Made by a program: the position numbers and the translations under genes
Shown here: one piece after another, positions 51,611 through 60,007 of the stretch
Numbering within the stretch: position 1 is the first letter of the stretch
Layout: each line of letters starts with the position of its first letter
Assembly: GCA_963734365.1 (NCBI GenBank)
Contig: CAVTGV010000004.1
Span: forward strand, 372,001 to 436,000
Source of the DNA: JACVRW01 sp963734365
Lineage (GTDB): Bacteria; Actinomycetota; Thermoleophilia; Solirubrobacterales; Thermoleophilaceae
Direction of reading: 5' to 3'
Length of the DNA stretch: 64,000 nt
Notes under the pieces: model-generated
Seen by the model: only the letters and a program-made list of their open reading frames with translations
Database searches by the model: none
Told to the model about the DNA's origin: nothing

Positions 51611-53018
51611 CGGGCGTCGGCCTGGGCCTCCGCAGCCGCTCGAACACCGCGCGGGCCACCGCGCGCTCCAGGTGGCGGACCCGGCCCCTGCGGCCCGAGC
51701 CCACCGCGACCGCCACGTCGGCCAGCTCCGCGCGCCGCTGCAGGAGCGAGGCGCTGAGGCCGTGCTCCTGCAGGCGGTCGGCGCGGGCGATCAGCGTGCG
51801 CCGCGCCAGTGCGCCGTGGCGCATCACGACCCGGCCGCCGTCGAGGCGCCAGCCCGCGGATCGGTGGCGCAGCAGGCCCCAGGCCACGCCGAGCGCCGCG
51901 AGCAGCGGGACGGCCGGCCAGGCCGCGGTAAGGGCGACGGTCGCGGCGGCGCCCAGCGCGGCTCCGGCGAGACCGGGAATCAGCGCGTAGCGGCGGCGGG
52001 CGCGGTCGGGCGGGCCCTCGAGCGGCCCGGCCGCCCCGGCGAGCGCCGGGACGAACTGGCCCAGCAGGGCCGGCACGTCGGCGAGCCGCACGAGCGGGAA
52101 GAGCGTCTGGGCCGCGGCGGCCTCGGAGCGATAGCCGGCCGTCTCGACCCGCACCGCCGCCAGGCCGAACGGCCGGCGCGACAGGCTCTCCACCACATCC
52201 ACCGCGTGTACGCGCGCCAGCGGAATGCTCGCCGCCCTGCGCTGTACGAGGCCGCGGCGGATCTGAAGCCGGTCACCGTCGCGTACCAGCGTGAAGCCCG
52301 AGAAGGCCACGATCGCCCCCAGGAACGAGATGAGCAGCGTGGCCGTCGCGAGCGCGGCCACCAGCAGCGCGATCCCGAGCATGTCATCGGGCAGCCGGTC
52401 GATCAGGCGGGAGCTGCCGTTCTGGCTGAGCAGGACGTTGTCGAACAGCGCGGCGATGCCGCCCAGCAGCGGAAGCACCACTCCGATCTGCGGGGTCGTG
52501 AGGGCGGCGGCCGCGAGCGCGCGCGGAGACAGCCGCCACTCCGGCAGCTCGCGCGCCTCGGGCTCGGCCAGGCCGGCCGCCGTGCGCAGCTCGAGGGCGG
52601 CCGCATCGGACACGGCGCGCAGCACGATCTCTCCCTTGGCGCCGCCGCCGGCGGTCTGCACGTTCAGCTCCTGTACGCCGAACAGGCGCTGGAGGGGTCC
52701 CTGGGTGGTGTCGATCGCCTGGATGCGCGCGATCGGGACGCTGGTCTCGTCGGGCGACACCAGCCCGGTGCGCAGGTGGAGGGCGTCCTGGGCCACCCAG
52801 TAGACGGTGGTGCTCCAGCGCAGGTAGCCCACGACAAGCACCACGACCACGCCCATGAGACCCACCAGCACGGCGAGCAGGGGCGAGAGGGCGCTGGCAC
52901 CGCCGCCGAGCACCAGGCCGGCCACCGCGGCCACCAGCAGCTCACGCACGTTGTCGAGTGCGGCCATCACGATCTCGGCCGGATGCAGGCGCCGCTCAGC
53001 GGAGAGGTCAGAGGTCAT
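51600..53018 (-). CDS. bacterial PH-domain (DUF304/YdbT-type) membrane protein
   Basis: A 472-residue protein with pairs of hydrophobic helices alternating with bacterial PH (bPH_2) modules. The modules recur as VYWVAQDALHLRTGLVSPDETSVPIARIQAIDTTQGPLQR, then LVRDGDRLQIRRGLVQRRAASIPLARVHAVDVVES, then WRLDGGRVVMRHGALARRTLIARADRLQEH; only fragments of each are conserved. This is the layout of B. subtilis YdbT, encoded with YdbS. The partner gene precedes it, overlapping by 11 nt. YdbS/YdbT help protect against certain bacteriocins in Bacillus; the role here is unknown. Confidence 0.82.
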   Translation of the reverse strand: MTSDLSAERRLHPAEIVMAALDNVRELLVAAVAGLVLGGGASALSPLLAVLVGLMGVVVVLVVGYLRWSTTVYWVAQDALHLRTGLVSPDETSVPIARIQAIDTTQGPLQRLFGVQELNVQTAGGGAKGEIVLRAVSDAAALELRTAAGLAEPEARELPEWRLSPRALAAAALTTPQIGVVLPLLGGIAALFDNVLLSQNGSSRLIDRLPDDMLGIALLVAALATATLLISFLGAIVAFSGFTLVRDGDRLQIRRGLVQRRAASIPLARVHAVDVVESLSRRPFGLAAVRVETAGYRSEAAAAQTLFPLVRLADVPALLGQFVPALAGAAGPLEGPPDRARRRYALIPGLAGAALGAAATVALTAAWPAVPLLAALGVAWGLLRHRSAGWRLDGGRVVMRHGALARRTLIARADRLQEHGLSASLLQRRAELADVAVAVGSGRRGRVRHLERAVARAVFERLRRPRPTPASS

Positions 53019-53496
53019 CGGGCGTGCGTGCCAGGACGGCTATGCGGTCGCGGATGGCCGCGGCCTCGCCGGGCCGCAGCGCTGGAATCTCGTGCGAGCC
53101 CGCGGCGGTGTGCACCTCGACGGTGCGCAGGTCGAACAGGTCGGCCACAGGATTGCGCTGGGTGTCCACGTGCTGCACCCGCGTCATCGGCACGAGCGTG
53201 CGCGTGACCACCAGCGCGCCGCGCAACAGGTCGATCTCCTCGTCGCGCACCTCGTAGCGCCAGGTGCGCCAGCGCAGCAGCGGCCAGACCAGGGCGCCGC
53301 CGGCGGCCACCACCAGCGCGGCGATCCGAAGGGCCCAGGCCGTCCACCCGGGCGCATCCGAGGAGGAGATGGCGGCGGAGGCCACCATCGCGCCGATCAG
53401 CAGCGGCACCGCCCACAGCAGGCCGCTGACGACGAAGTAGCCGCGCGCCTCGCCCGGCAGGCGCTGCGTGGGCTCGGGTGTCGGCGGCGCCGTCAG
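53008..53496 (-). CDS. bacterial PH-domain (DUF304/YdbS-type) membrane protein
   Basis: About 162 residues. Two hydrophobic helices (YFVVSGLLWAVPLLIGAMVA and WALRIAALVVAAGGALVWPLL) are followed by one bPH_2 domain (YEVRDEEIDLLRGALVVTRTLVPMTRVQHVDTQRNPVADLF). The start is unclear because there is no ATG, GTG or TTG at a sensible place. CTG 53496, in a CTGA overlap with the hydrolase stop, would give LTAPPTPEPTQRLPGE and mirrors the ATGA/GTGA overlaps seen elsewhere, so I use it. The pair with the next gene is the YdbS-YdbT arrangement. Confidence 0.7.
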   Translation of the reverse strand: MTAPPTPEPTQRLPGEARGYFVVSGLLWAVPLLIGAMVASAAISSSDAPGWTAWALRIAALVVAAGGALVWPLLRWRTWRYEVRDEEIDLLRGALVVTRTLVPMTRVQHVDTQRNPVADLFDLRTVEVHTAAGSHEIPALRPGEAAAIRDRIAVLARTPDDL

Positions 53497-54485
53497 GCCA
53501 CCTGCGACTCGCCCGGCACAGCCTCCCCGTGCTCCGCGGGACCGGTCTCGTCGAGGAAGCCGAGCACCACGTCGTTGAACGCCTTCGGGCGCTCGGCCAT
53601 CGGGACGTGGCCCGTGTCGCGCATCACGACCTTGCGGCTGTCGGCGATCAGGCGCTCGAACTCGTTGGCGTCGCGGGCGGGGATGATCGCGTCCTTCTCG
53701 CCCCAGACGATGAGCGTGGGCACGTGCACGTCGGGCAGGCGGTCGCGGAAGTCGTAGTCGAGGCACGCCCGCAGCGCATCGGTGAAGCCGGGTTTGCTCG
53801 CGCCCTTGTAGAAGCCCTCGTAGGCGAAGTCGGCCTTGAGCAGGCGCGGGTGGCGCGCCACGAGCGCCAGGGTCATGTGGCGGGCGAGCGGCCGGGCCGC
53901 CAGCTCGCGCTCGCGCGCCGAGCCGTACGCGGTGAGTGCGGTGATGGCGCGGCCGGCGGTGAGGATCGGCGCCTGCAGCACGTCCGCGCTCGACACCCCG
54001 GCGGCCGACACCAGCACCAGCCGCGAGACCCGCGCGGGGAACTGGATGGCGATCTCCGCGGTGATGTAGCCGCCCATCGAGTTGCCCACCAACGCCACCT
54101 GGTCGAGGCCCAGCGCCGTGCAGAACGCATCCACGAAGCGCCCGTAGCCCGAAATCGTGATTCGCTCGTCCGGCATCGGGGTGAGCCCGAAGCCGGGCAG
54201 GTCCAGCGCCAGGACCCTCCGCTCCTGCGCCACCCGGGGCAGGTTCTCGAGCCAGTTCTGCCACTGGCCGCCGAGCCCGTGCACGAAGACCACGGGCTCG
54301 CGGTCGCCTGAGCCGAGGTCTACGTAGTTGACCGGCAGGCCGTCGACCTCGACCGTCTTCAGCTCTCTGCGCCAGTCGACGTCACGCCAATCGGGCCGGT
54401 CGGGGGCGCCGTAGTCGGTGTCCGCCTCGCGGTCACGACGGGGGCCGGCCGGAGCCGCTGCGGGGACGAGAAACCTGCGTGGCAT
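53493..54485 (-). CDS. alpha/beta-fold hydrolase
   Basis: A 330-residue protein. The alpha/beta hydrolase core is plain: VVFVHGLGGQWQNW (oxyanion His-Gly), LDLPGFGLTPMP, the nucleophile elbow GNSMGG (Ser near residue 155), VPTLIVWGEKDAIIP (acidic residue) and DTGHVPMAERP (catalytic His). The cap region is helical. The substrate is unknown. The ATG 54485 start lies 6 nt after TACAGT on the minus strand; longer frames would cross the divergent promoter. It begins a unit with the two PH-domain genes. Confidence 0.82.
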   Translation of the reverse strand: MPRRFLVPAAAPAGPRRDREADTDYGAPDRPDWRDVDWRRELKTVEVDGLPVNYVDLGSGDREPVVFVHGLGGQWQNWLENLPRVAQERRVLALDLPGFGLTPMPDERITISGYGRFVDAFCTALGLDQVALVGNSMGGYITAEIAIQFPARVSRLVLVSAAGVSSADVLQAPILTAGRAITALTAYGSARERELAARPLARHMTLALVARHPRLLKADFAYEGFYKGASKPGFTDALRACLDYDFRDRLPDVHVPTLIVWGEKDAIIPARDANEFERLIADSRKVVMRDTGHVPMAERPKAFNDVVLGFLDETGPAEHGEAVPGESQVA

Positions 54486-54490
54486 CCATC

Positions 54491-54497
54491 TACTGTA
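54491..54497. promoter_or_regulatory. shared symmetric -10 element for two divergent genes
   Basis: TACTGTA reads TACTGT on the plus strand (54491-54496), 8 nt before GTG 54505, and TACAGT on the minus strand (54497-54492), 6 nt before ATG 54485. Both genes would be leaderless, and the whole intergenic region is 19 bp. Confidence 0.65.
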
Positions 54498-54504
54498 CGA
54501 GCAC

Positions 54505-55065
54505 GTGGCCCGGATAGCCCTCGACATCGACTCCACGCTCCATCCTTATTGGGACCTGCTGCAACGCGTGGTCAAGGAGCGCTACGGCGTCGACCTGCCC
54601 TACGAGGATCAGCGCGACTGGGGCATAACGGTGCTCGAGCGCGATGCGGTGATCCACTGCGTGGAGGAGACCCATTCCGACGAGAACATCGCCGCCGGGG
54701 TGCCCTACCCCGACGCCGTCGAGACGGTGCGCGCCTGGCACGACCAGGGCCACTGGATCCACGTGACCAGCCACCGGCGTGAGAGCACCCGCGCGGCCAC
54801 GGCCGCCTGGCTGGAGGCCATCGGCATGCCCTGCGACGACCTCCACTGCTCGTTCGACAAGGTCACCCGCTGCGTGGAGCTCGGCATCGACGTGCTGGTG
54901 GACGACAGCCCGGTGAACATCGCCAACGCCCGGGAGGCGGGCATCGTCGCGGCGACGATCATCCATCCCTGGAACGAGGAGATGGTGAGCCGCGACGGGG
55001 TGATCGGCGCCCGCGACTGGAAGCAGCTGAGGCGGGAGCTCGAGCCGCTGCTCCAGCCTGCTTGA
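54505..55065 (+). CDS. HAD-superfamily phosphatase, 5'-nucleotidase NT5C-like
   Basis: A 186-residue protein with HAD motifs in order: ALDIDSTLHPYW (motif I Asp-x-Asp), IHVTSHRRES (motif II), a Lys in SFDKVTR (motif III) and VLVDDSPVNIANA (motif IV). The compact size and cap (WDLLQRVVKERYGVDLPYEDQRDWG) resemble deoxyribonucleotidases of the NT5C family. The substrate is not proven. The GTG 54505 start lies 8 nt after TACTGT. That box overlaps the box of the divergent hydrolase gene, so the two are likely transcribed from one symmetric site. Confidence 0.75.
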   Translation: MARIALDIDSTLHPYWDLLQRVVKERYGVDLPYEDQRDWGITVLERDAVIHCVEETHSDENIAAGVPYPDAVETVRAWHDQGHWIHVTSHRRESTRAATAAWLEAIGMPCDDLHCSFDKVTRCVELGIDVLVDDSPVNIANAREAGIVAATIIHPWNEEMVSRDGVIGARDWKQLRRELEPLLQPA

Positions 55066-55074
55066 ATCGGCGCC

Positions 55075-55965
55075 GTGGCGGAACCCAAGCGCACCACCCT
55101 GTCCCTGCGTGATCGCGAGCCGGCCGTGCAGGCGCTCGTGCCCGCCGAGGAGCTCAAGGACCACCTGCCCGGCGTCGAGCCCGAGCGGCGGCTCACGGAC
55201 TGGGGCCGCTCCGAGCGCGTGGAGGAGATCTTCGACGCCACCCTCGCCGAGTGGTTCTACCGCTACTGGTTCCGCGCCGAGGTGGAGGGGATCGAGAACG
55301 TGCCCGCTACGGGCGGGGGCCTGCTCGTGTCCAACCACTCGGGCGCCCTGCCGCCCGACGCGGCGATGATCGCCAAGGCGATCCGCGAGGAGCACACGCA
55401 CCCGCGGCCGGTCAACATCACCGTGGAGCACTTCTTCAAGGGCTTCCCCGGCTTCAGCATGCTGATCCCGAAGATCGGCTGCGTGGCCGCCCACCCGGCC
55501 AACGTGCACCGGCTCCTGTACGACGAGGAGCAGCTGGTGCTCGTGTTCCCCGAGGGCCGCAAGGGCACGGAGAAGCTCTACAAGGACCGCTACCGCCTGC
55601 GCCGCTTCGGCCGCGGCGGCTTCGTGGAGGCGGCCATGCGCGCAGGCGCGCCGATCGTGCCGGTGTGCGTGGTGGGCGCGGAGGAGGCGGCCCCGGTGTT
55701 CGCCCAGATCGGGCTGGCCAAGCGCCTGACCGGTCTCCTCTACTTCCCGGTCACGCCGACCTTTCCCCACTTCGGCCTGCTCGGGATGCTCGGCTACCTG
55801 CCGGCCAAGTTCAAGCTGCGCTTCCTCGAGCCGATCCGCTTCGACGAGCCCGGGATGCACGAGGACAAGGCGCTCGTCCAGACCGTGGCCCACGAGGTGC
55901 GCGCCCGTATCCAGGAAGGCCTCTGGGACATGCTCGCCACGCGCAAGTCGGTGTGGTTCGGATGA
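55075..55965 (+). CDS. lysophospholipid (1-acylglycerol-3-phosphate) acyltransferase-like protein
   Basis: A 296-residue PlsC-type acyltransferase. The catalytic His-x4-Asp motif appears as SNHSGALPPD (about residue 85, with an extra residue in the spacing), and the substrate motif as VFPEGRKGTEKLY. The C-terminal part (PAKFKLRFLEPIRFDEPG) is typical. It is translated together with the next gene (ATGA overlap). The same acyltransferase-epimerase pairing is known from mycobacteria (Rv0502-Rv0501), in the opposite order as I recall. A role in lipid or glycolipid synthesis is likely. Confidence 0.82.
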   Translation: MAEPKRTTLSLRDREPAVQALVPAEELKDHLPGVEPERRLTDWGRSERVEEIFDATLAEWFYRYWFRAEVEGIENVPATGGGLLVSNHSGALPPDAAMIAKAIREEHTHPRPVNITVEHFFKGFPGFSMLIPKIGCVAAHPANVHRLLYDEEQLVLVFPEGRKGTEKLYKDRYRLRRFGRGGFVEAAMRAGAPIVPVCVVGAEEAAPVFAQIGLAKRLTGLLYFPVTPTFPHFGLLGMLGYLPAKFKLRFLEPIRFDEPGMHEDKALVQTVAHEVRARIQEGLWDMLATRKSVWFG

Positions 55966-57524
55966 CGCCGGCCGGCTCGCACCGCATCCTCCTCACGGGA
56001 ATCTCGACCTACTGGGGCGGGCGGCTGGCGCGGGCTCTCGAGCGCTTCAGCGAGATCGAGGCGATCGTCGGGGTGGGCGACCAGGAGCCGCAGGTCGAGC
56101 TGGAGCGCACCGAGTACGTGAAGGTGGGCGCTCAGCACGCGCTGCTGCGCCGGGTGGTGGAGGCGGCCGAGATCGACACGGTGGTGGATGCGCGCCTCGT
56201 GGTCGACTCGAGCACCACGACCCCCGCTAAGGCTCACGAGAACAACGTGATCGGGACGATGAACATCCTGGCGGCGTGCAGCGGGCCGGACTCACCGGTG
56301 CGCAAGGTGGTGTTCAAGTCCTCGACGCACTACTACGGCTGCGAGCAGGACGACCCGGCCTTCTTCGACGAGACGATGAGCCGCCCGCATCCGCCGCGCA
56401 CGCCGATCGAGCGCGACATCGTCGAGGCGGAGGCCTCGCTGAACGAGTTCGCCGAGCGCAGTCCCGAGGTGGCGGTCACGATCCTGCGCTTCGCCAATGT
56501 GCTGGGGCCCGACGTCCGCACCTCGCACATCGACCTGTTCTCGCTGCCCGCGGTGCCGATGATCCTCGGCTTCGACCCGCGCTACCAGTTCGTCCACGAG
56601 GACGACGTGGTCCACGCGCTCGAGCATGCGGTGCGCCACCGCCTCCCGGGCCTCTACAACGTGGCCGCCGACGGCGTGCTGGCCCTGAGCGAGGTGGCGG
56701 GGCTGCTGGGCAAGCGCTACGCGCCCGTCCTGCCTCCCTGGGGCACGGGGATCGCCGCCGCCGGGCTGCGGCGGGTGGGGGTGAGGATCCCTCCGGAGGC
56801 GATGAACCAGTTGCGCTACGGGCGCGGAGTGGACAACCGGCGCTTCAAGGCCGCCGGATTCGGCTATCAGCACACCAGCCGCGAGACCGTGGCCAAGCTC
56901 GGCGAGCACCTGCGCCTGGACCCGGTGCTGCGCGGTCTGCAGGAGCCCTACCGCTACGAGCGCGAGGTTGAGGACTTCCTGCGCTGGAGCCCGCACGTCC
57001 GCAACGCCCGCGACAGGCGCTCGTCATCGCTGAGCCGAGACCAGATCGCCGAGCTCGAGCGGTTGCTCGCGGAGAACCCGGAGGCGGGCGGGCGGGAGCC
57101 GGCTGAAGGTGAAGGCGCAGGCGACGGCGACCGGCTGGCGGCGGCCGAAGCCCGCTCGATTGCCGCCGAGCGCAACGCCGAACGCGCCCTGGAACGGGCG
57201 AAGAAGGCGGAGCGCCGCGCAGCCGAGTCCGCCCTCAAGGCCACCGAGCGCGCCAAGAAGGCCGAGCGCCGTGCCCGGCGTGCCGCCGAGGAGGCGGTAG
57301 AACGGGTCACTCAGCTCTCGCGCCCAGGCGCGCAGGCGCAGACGGTGTCCGCTCCCGCGGCCCGGCCGGTGGAGCACTACGACGACCTCGCCGCCGAGGA
57401 GGTGATCGCGCTGCTGGCGTCGCTGGAGCGCGACGACCTGCTGACCCTGCGCGACTACGAGGCCCAGAACGCGAACCGTGAAAGGGTGATCGGGGCGATC
57501 GACTCCGTGATCGCCCACTCATAG
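55962..57524 (+). CDS. NAD-dependent epimerase/SDR fused to a coiled coil and a C-terminal helical domain
   Basis: A 520-residue protein. Residues 1-350 form an extended SDR (ILLTGISTYWGGRLARAL nucleotide motif, KVVFKSSTHYYG, ILRFANVLGPD, YNVAADGVL). The catalytic Tyr-x3-Lys pair of classical epimerases is not evident, so the activity may be altered. Residues 360-440 are a charged Ala/Arg/Glu/Lys coiled coil (AERNAERALERAKKAERRAAE). The last ~50 residues (AEEVIALLASLERDDLLTLRDYEAQNANRERVIGAI in part) form a small helical domain seen at the ends of other actinobacterial proteins. It is coupled to the acyltransferase. Its stop is 100 bp before the L,D-transpeptidase gene. Confidence 0.78.
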   Translation: MTPAGSHRILLTGISTYWGGRLARALERFSEIEAIVGVGDQEPQVELERTEYVKVGAQHALLRRVVEAAEIDTVVDARLVVDSSTTTPAKAHENNVIGTMNILAACSGPDSPVRKVVFKSSTHYYGCEQDDPAFFDETMSRPHPPRTPIERDIVEAEASLNEFAERSPEVAVTILRFANVLGPDVRTSHIDLFSLPAVPMILGFDPRYQFVHEDDVVHALEHAVRHRLPGLYNVAADGVLALSEVAGLLGKRYAPVLPPWGTGIAAAGLRRVGVRIPPEAMNQLRYGRGVDNRRFKAAGFGYQHTSRETVAKLGEHLRLDPVLRGLQEPYRYEREVEDFLRWSPHVRNARDRRSSSLSRDQIAELERLLAENPEAGGREPAEGEGAGDGDRLAAAEARSIAAERNAERALERAKKAERRAAESALKATERAKKAERRARRAAEEAVERVTQLSRPGAQAQTVSAPAARPVEHYDDLAAEEVIALLASLERDDLLTLRDYEAQNANRERVIGAIDSVIAHS

Positions 57525-57602
57525 CTCCATTCCTCCTGCAATTTGGCGTGTTTAGGCAGCGCAAGGCCGCTGTCACCGGTGTTGGGACGCCGCAACGGTC
57601 CC

Positions 57603-57608
57603 TACACT
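57603..57608 (+). promoter_or_regulatory. possible -10 box (TACACT) for the L,D-transpeptidase gene
   Basis: TACACT lies 16 nt before ATG 57625. TTGGGA at 57582-57587, 15 bp upstream of it, is a weak -35 candidate. The rest of the 100-bp gap shows nothing recognisable. Confidence 0.45.
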
Positions 57609-57624
57609 GATTCGCACTCGCGAT

Positions 57625-58659
57625 ATGAGGCACAAGTCGTTCATCCTCGTCGCTGTCCTCCTGATGGTCCTGGTCGGCGGCGCAGTCGCCGCCTATGCGT
57701 ACGACTCGTCGCGCGAGGACCAGATCGCCGAGGGCGTGACCGTCGCCGGCGTCGACGTCGGCGGCATGACCTCCGACCAGGCGCGCCGGACCATCACCCG
57801 CGAGCTCTCGAGGCCGCTCGAGCAGCCGATCGCGGTGGTCTGGAAGCGTCAGCGCTTCAACCTCTCCGCCCAGGACGCGGGGGTCACGGCGGACGTGAAC
57901 GGCATGGTGGACGAGGCCCTTCAGAAGAGCCGCGAAGGCAACGTCTTCAGCCGCGTGGCCCGTGACGTCACCGGAGGTGAGGAGAACGTTCAGGTGCCCG
58001 CCCGGGTGAGCTATGACGACAAGGCCGTCAAGCAGCTCGTGAGGCGGGTCAAGCGCAAGCTCAACCGGCCGGCGCGGGACGCCGAGGTGAGCTTCCCGTC
58101 GCTCGAGGAGGTCAAGGAGCGGACCGGCGTCCGGGTCCGCGCCGCGGCGCTGCACCAGCGCGTCGCCCAGGCGCTCACCGTCCCCGGCGTCGGCAGGCAG
58201 GTCCAGGCCGCGGTGGTCACCACCCAGCCCAAGGTCACGACGGCCGACCTGGCCGACAAGTATCCGGCCTTCCTGGTGGCCGACCGGGCTAACTTCCAGC
58301 TGCGCTTCTATCGCAACCTCAAGCTGGCCAAGTCCTACACGGTCGCCGTGGGCGCCGTGGGCTTCGACACCCCGGCCGGGCTCTACCACATCCAGAACAA
58401 GGCGGTCGATCCCGCCTGGACCGTGCCCAACAGCGGCTGGGCCGGCGACCTCGCCGGGACCGTGGTGCCCGGCGGCAGCGCCGAGAACCCGCTGAAGGCG
58501 CGCTGGCTCGGCATCTACGACGGCGCCGGCATCCACGGCACCGACCAGACCTACTCGCTGGGCAGCGCGGCCTCCCACGGCTGCATCCGGATGGCGATAC
58601 CGGACGTGATCGAGCTCTACGACGAAGTTCCTGTAGGCGCTCCGATTTATATCGCCTGA
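57625..58659 (+). CDS. L,D-transpeptidase (YkuD) with N-terminal PG-binding/VanW-like domain
   Basis: A 344-residue exported protein. The N-terminal membrane anchor (FILVAVLLMVLVGGAVAAYA) is followed by a PG_binding_4-type domain (EGVTVAGVDVGGMTSDQARRTI to about residue 130) and a YkuD catalytic domain (about 215-344). The active-site pattern is IHGT...SHGCIRM, with catalytic Cys near residue 321. These enzymes make 3-3 cross-links in peptidoglycan or attach proteins to it. TACACT at 57603-57608 is a possible -10 box, giving a short leader of about 10 nt. Confidence 0.9.
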   Translation: MRHKSFILVAVLLMVLVGGAVAAYAYDSSREDQIAEGVTVAGVDVGGMTSDQARRTITRELSRPLEQPIAVVWKRQRFNLSAQDAGVTADVNGMVDEALQKSREGNVFSRVARDVTGGEENVQVPARVSYDDKAVKQLVRRVKRKLNRPARDAEVSFPSLEEVKERTGVRVRAAALHQRVAQALTVPGVGRQVQAAVVTTQPKVTTADLADKYPAFLVADRANFQLRFYRNLKLAKSYTVAVGAVGFDTPAGLYHIQNKAVDPAWTVPNSGWAGDLAGTVVPGGSAENPLKARWLGIYDGAGIHGTDQTYSLGSAASHGCIRMAIPDVIELYDEVPVGAPIYIA

Positions 58660-58723
58660 GCGCGCTGCGTCAGGATCCGCTGCTCGGGTGGAATAAAGCC
58701 GCGGGCGCGTGGTCTGGACAGGG

Positions 58724-59890
58724 GTGCGCGTCCTGTTTGCCACCACACGCGGTGCCGGCCACTTCGGCCCGCTCGTCCCGTTCGCCCGTGCCTGCGAGCG
58801 CGCCGGCCACGAGGTGCTGGTCGCGGGCGCTCCTTCCGTGAGACCGCACGTCGAGCGCGCCGGGCTGGCTCTCGCCGCTGTCGACGAGCCGTCTGACGAG
58901 ATCATCGATCCGGTCTGGCAGCGCGTGCGCGCGGCCGCACCGGACGAGGCTGACCGGATCGTGCTGAAGGAGATCTTCGCCGGCGAGTTCGCCCGCTCGG
59001 CCCTGCCGAAGATGCTGGCCGTCATGCGCGATTGGCGACCGGACGTCGTGCTCTACGAGACCTGCGAGTTCGCTTCGGTCGTGGCCGCGGAGCACCTCGG
59101 CGTGCCGCGCCTGCATGTGTCGGTGCTGCTGGCCGCCCGCGGGAAGCTCGACCTGTCGATGCTCGACGCCCCGGTCGAGCGGCTGCGGGCGGAGGCCGGG
59201 CTGCGCCGCGATCCTCAGGTGCCGCCCTTCTCGGCCGAGCCGTACGTGACGCTGGCGCCCCGCTCGCTGGAGGGTCCGTCGAGCAGGACGCCGCGGGGAA
59301 CACGGCGCTATCGCGAGCCCGCCGGGCCCGCGCTGCCCCTGCCGGACTGGTGGGACGCGAGCGACGACCCGCTCGTGTACGTCTCCTTCGGCTCCGCCGC
59401 CGCCGGCAACGGCTTCTATCCCGACCTCTATCGCCGGGCGCTGGACGCCATCGACGGCCTGCCGGTAAGGGTGCTGCTCACACTCGGCACCGAGGTCGAT
59501 CCAGCGGAGCTCGGCCCGACTCCTTCCTCGGTCCACGTCGAGCCGTGGGTTCCTCAGAACGCGGTGATGCCCCACGCTGCCGCCATGGTCGGCCACGGCG
59601 GGTCGGGCTCCACCCTGATGGCCATGGCCGCCGGACTGCCGCTTGCGGTGGTTCCCCTCTTCGCCGACCAGCCCCACAACGCGGATCGCGTGGCGGCCCT
59701 CGGCGCCGGCGTACGCGTCGAGCCCGATCGGCTCCCCGATCTGCGCGAGACGGTCCAGGCCCTTCTTGCCGAGCCGGGCTACCGGGACGCAGCCGGCCGC
59801 GTGGCGGCCGAGATCGCGGCCCAGCCGCCCGTGGACGAGGTCGCGGAGCTGCTCGAGCAGATCGCCGGCGGCGACGCGCTGGCCGCGTAG
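58724..59890 (+). CDS. UGT/MGT-type glycosyltransferase (GT1, GT-B fold)
   Basis: About 388 residues. The N-terminus MRVLFATTRGAGHFGPLVPFARACERAGHEV is standard for macrolide-type glycosyltransferases (only short parts quoted). The C-terminal donor-binding signature is HGGSGSTLMAMAAGLPLAVVP followed by FADQPHNADRV. I start at GTG 58724 to give MRVLFATT; GTG 58709 is also possible. Acceptors in this family are small lipophilic molecules such as natural products, sterols or lipids. The real one is unknown. Two hairpins follow the stop. Confidence 0.85.
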   Translation: MRVLFATTRGAGHFGPLVPFARACERAGHEVLVAGAPSVRPHVERAGLALAAVDEPSDEIIDPVWQRVRAAAPDEADRIVLKEIFAGEFARSALPKMLAVMRDWRPDVVLYETCEFASVVAAEHLGVPRLHVSVLLAARGKLDLSMLDAPVERLRAEAGLRRDPQVPPFSAEPYVTLAPRSLEGPSSRTPRGTRRYREPAGPALPLPDWWDASDDPLVYVSFGSAAAGNGFYPDLYRRALDAIDGLPVRVLLTLGTEVDPAELGPTPSSVHVEPWVPQNAVMPHAAAMVGHGGSGSTLMAMAAGLPLAVVPLFADQPHNADRVAALGAGVRVEPDRLPDLRETVQALLAEPGYRDAAGRVAAEIAAQPPVDEVAELLEQIAGGDALAA

Positions 59891-59915
59891 GGCGTTCCGC
59901 TCCGGCCTGTGCTTT

Positions 59916-59936
59916 GCCGTCGAGTTGTCCGACGGC
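59916..59936. terminator. hairpin after the glycosyltransferase gene
   Basis: GCCGTCG, seven-base loop, CGACGGC: a perfect 7-bp stem 25 nt after the stop at 59890. No T-run follows. Confidence 0.4.
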
Positions 59937-59961
59937 GGCTGGGGAAGGGGTTGCTGTGTTC

Positions 59962-59988
59962 AGTTGACCCCCTATGCGGGGGTCAACT
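59962..59988. terminator. bidirectional terminator-like hairpin
   Basis: AGTTGACCCCC, loop TATGC, GGGGGTCAACT: a perfect 11-bp stem between two convergent genes (stops at 59890 and 60008). Its position suits termination from both sides. It lacks U-tracts, which is common in high-GC actinobacteria. Confidence 0.6.
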
Positions 59989-60007
59989 CATCCCGGCGAC
60001 ACGTGGG

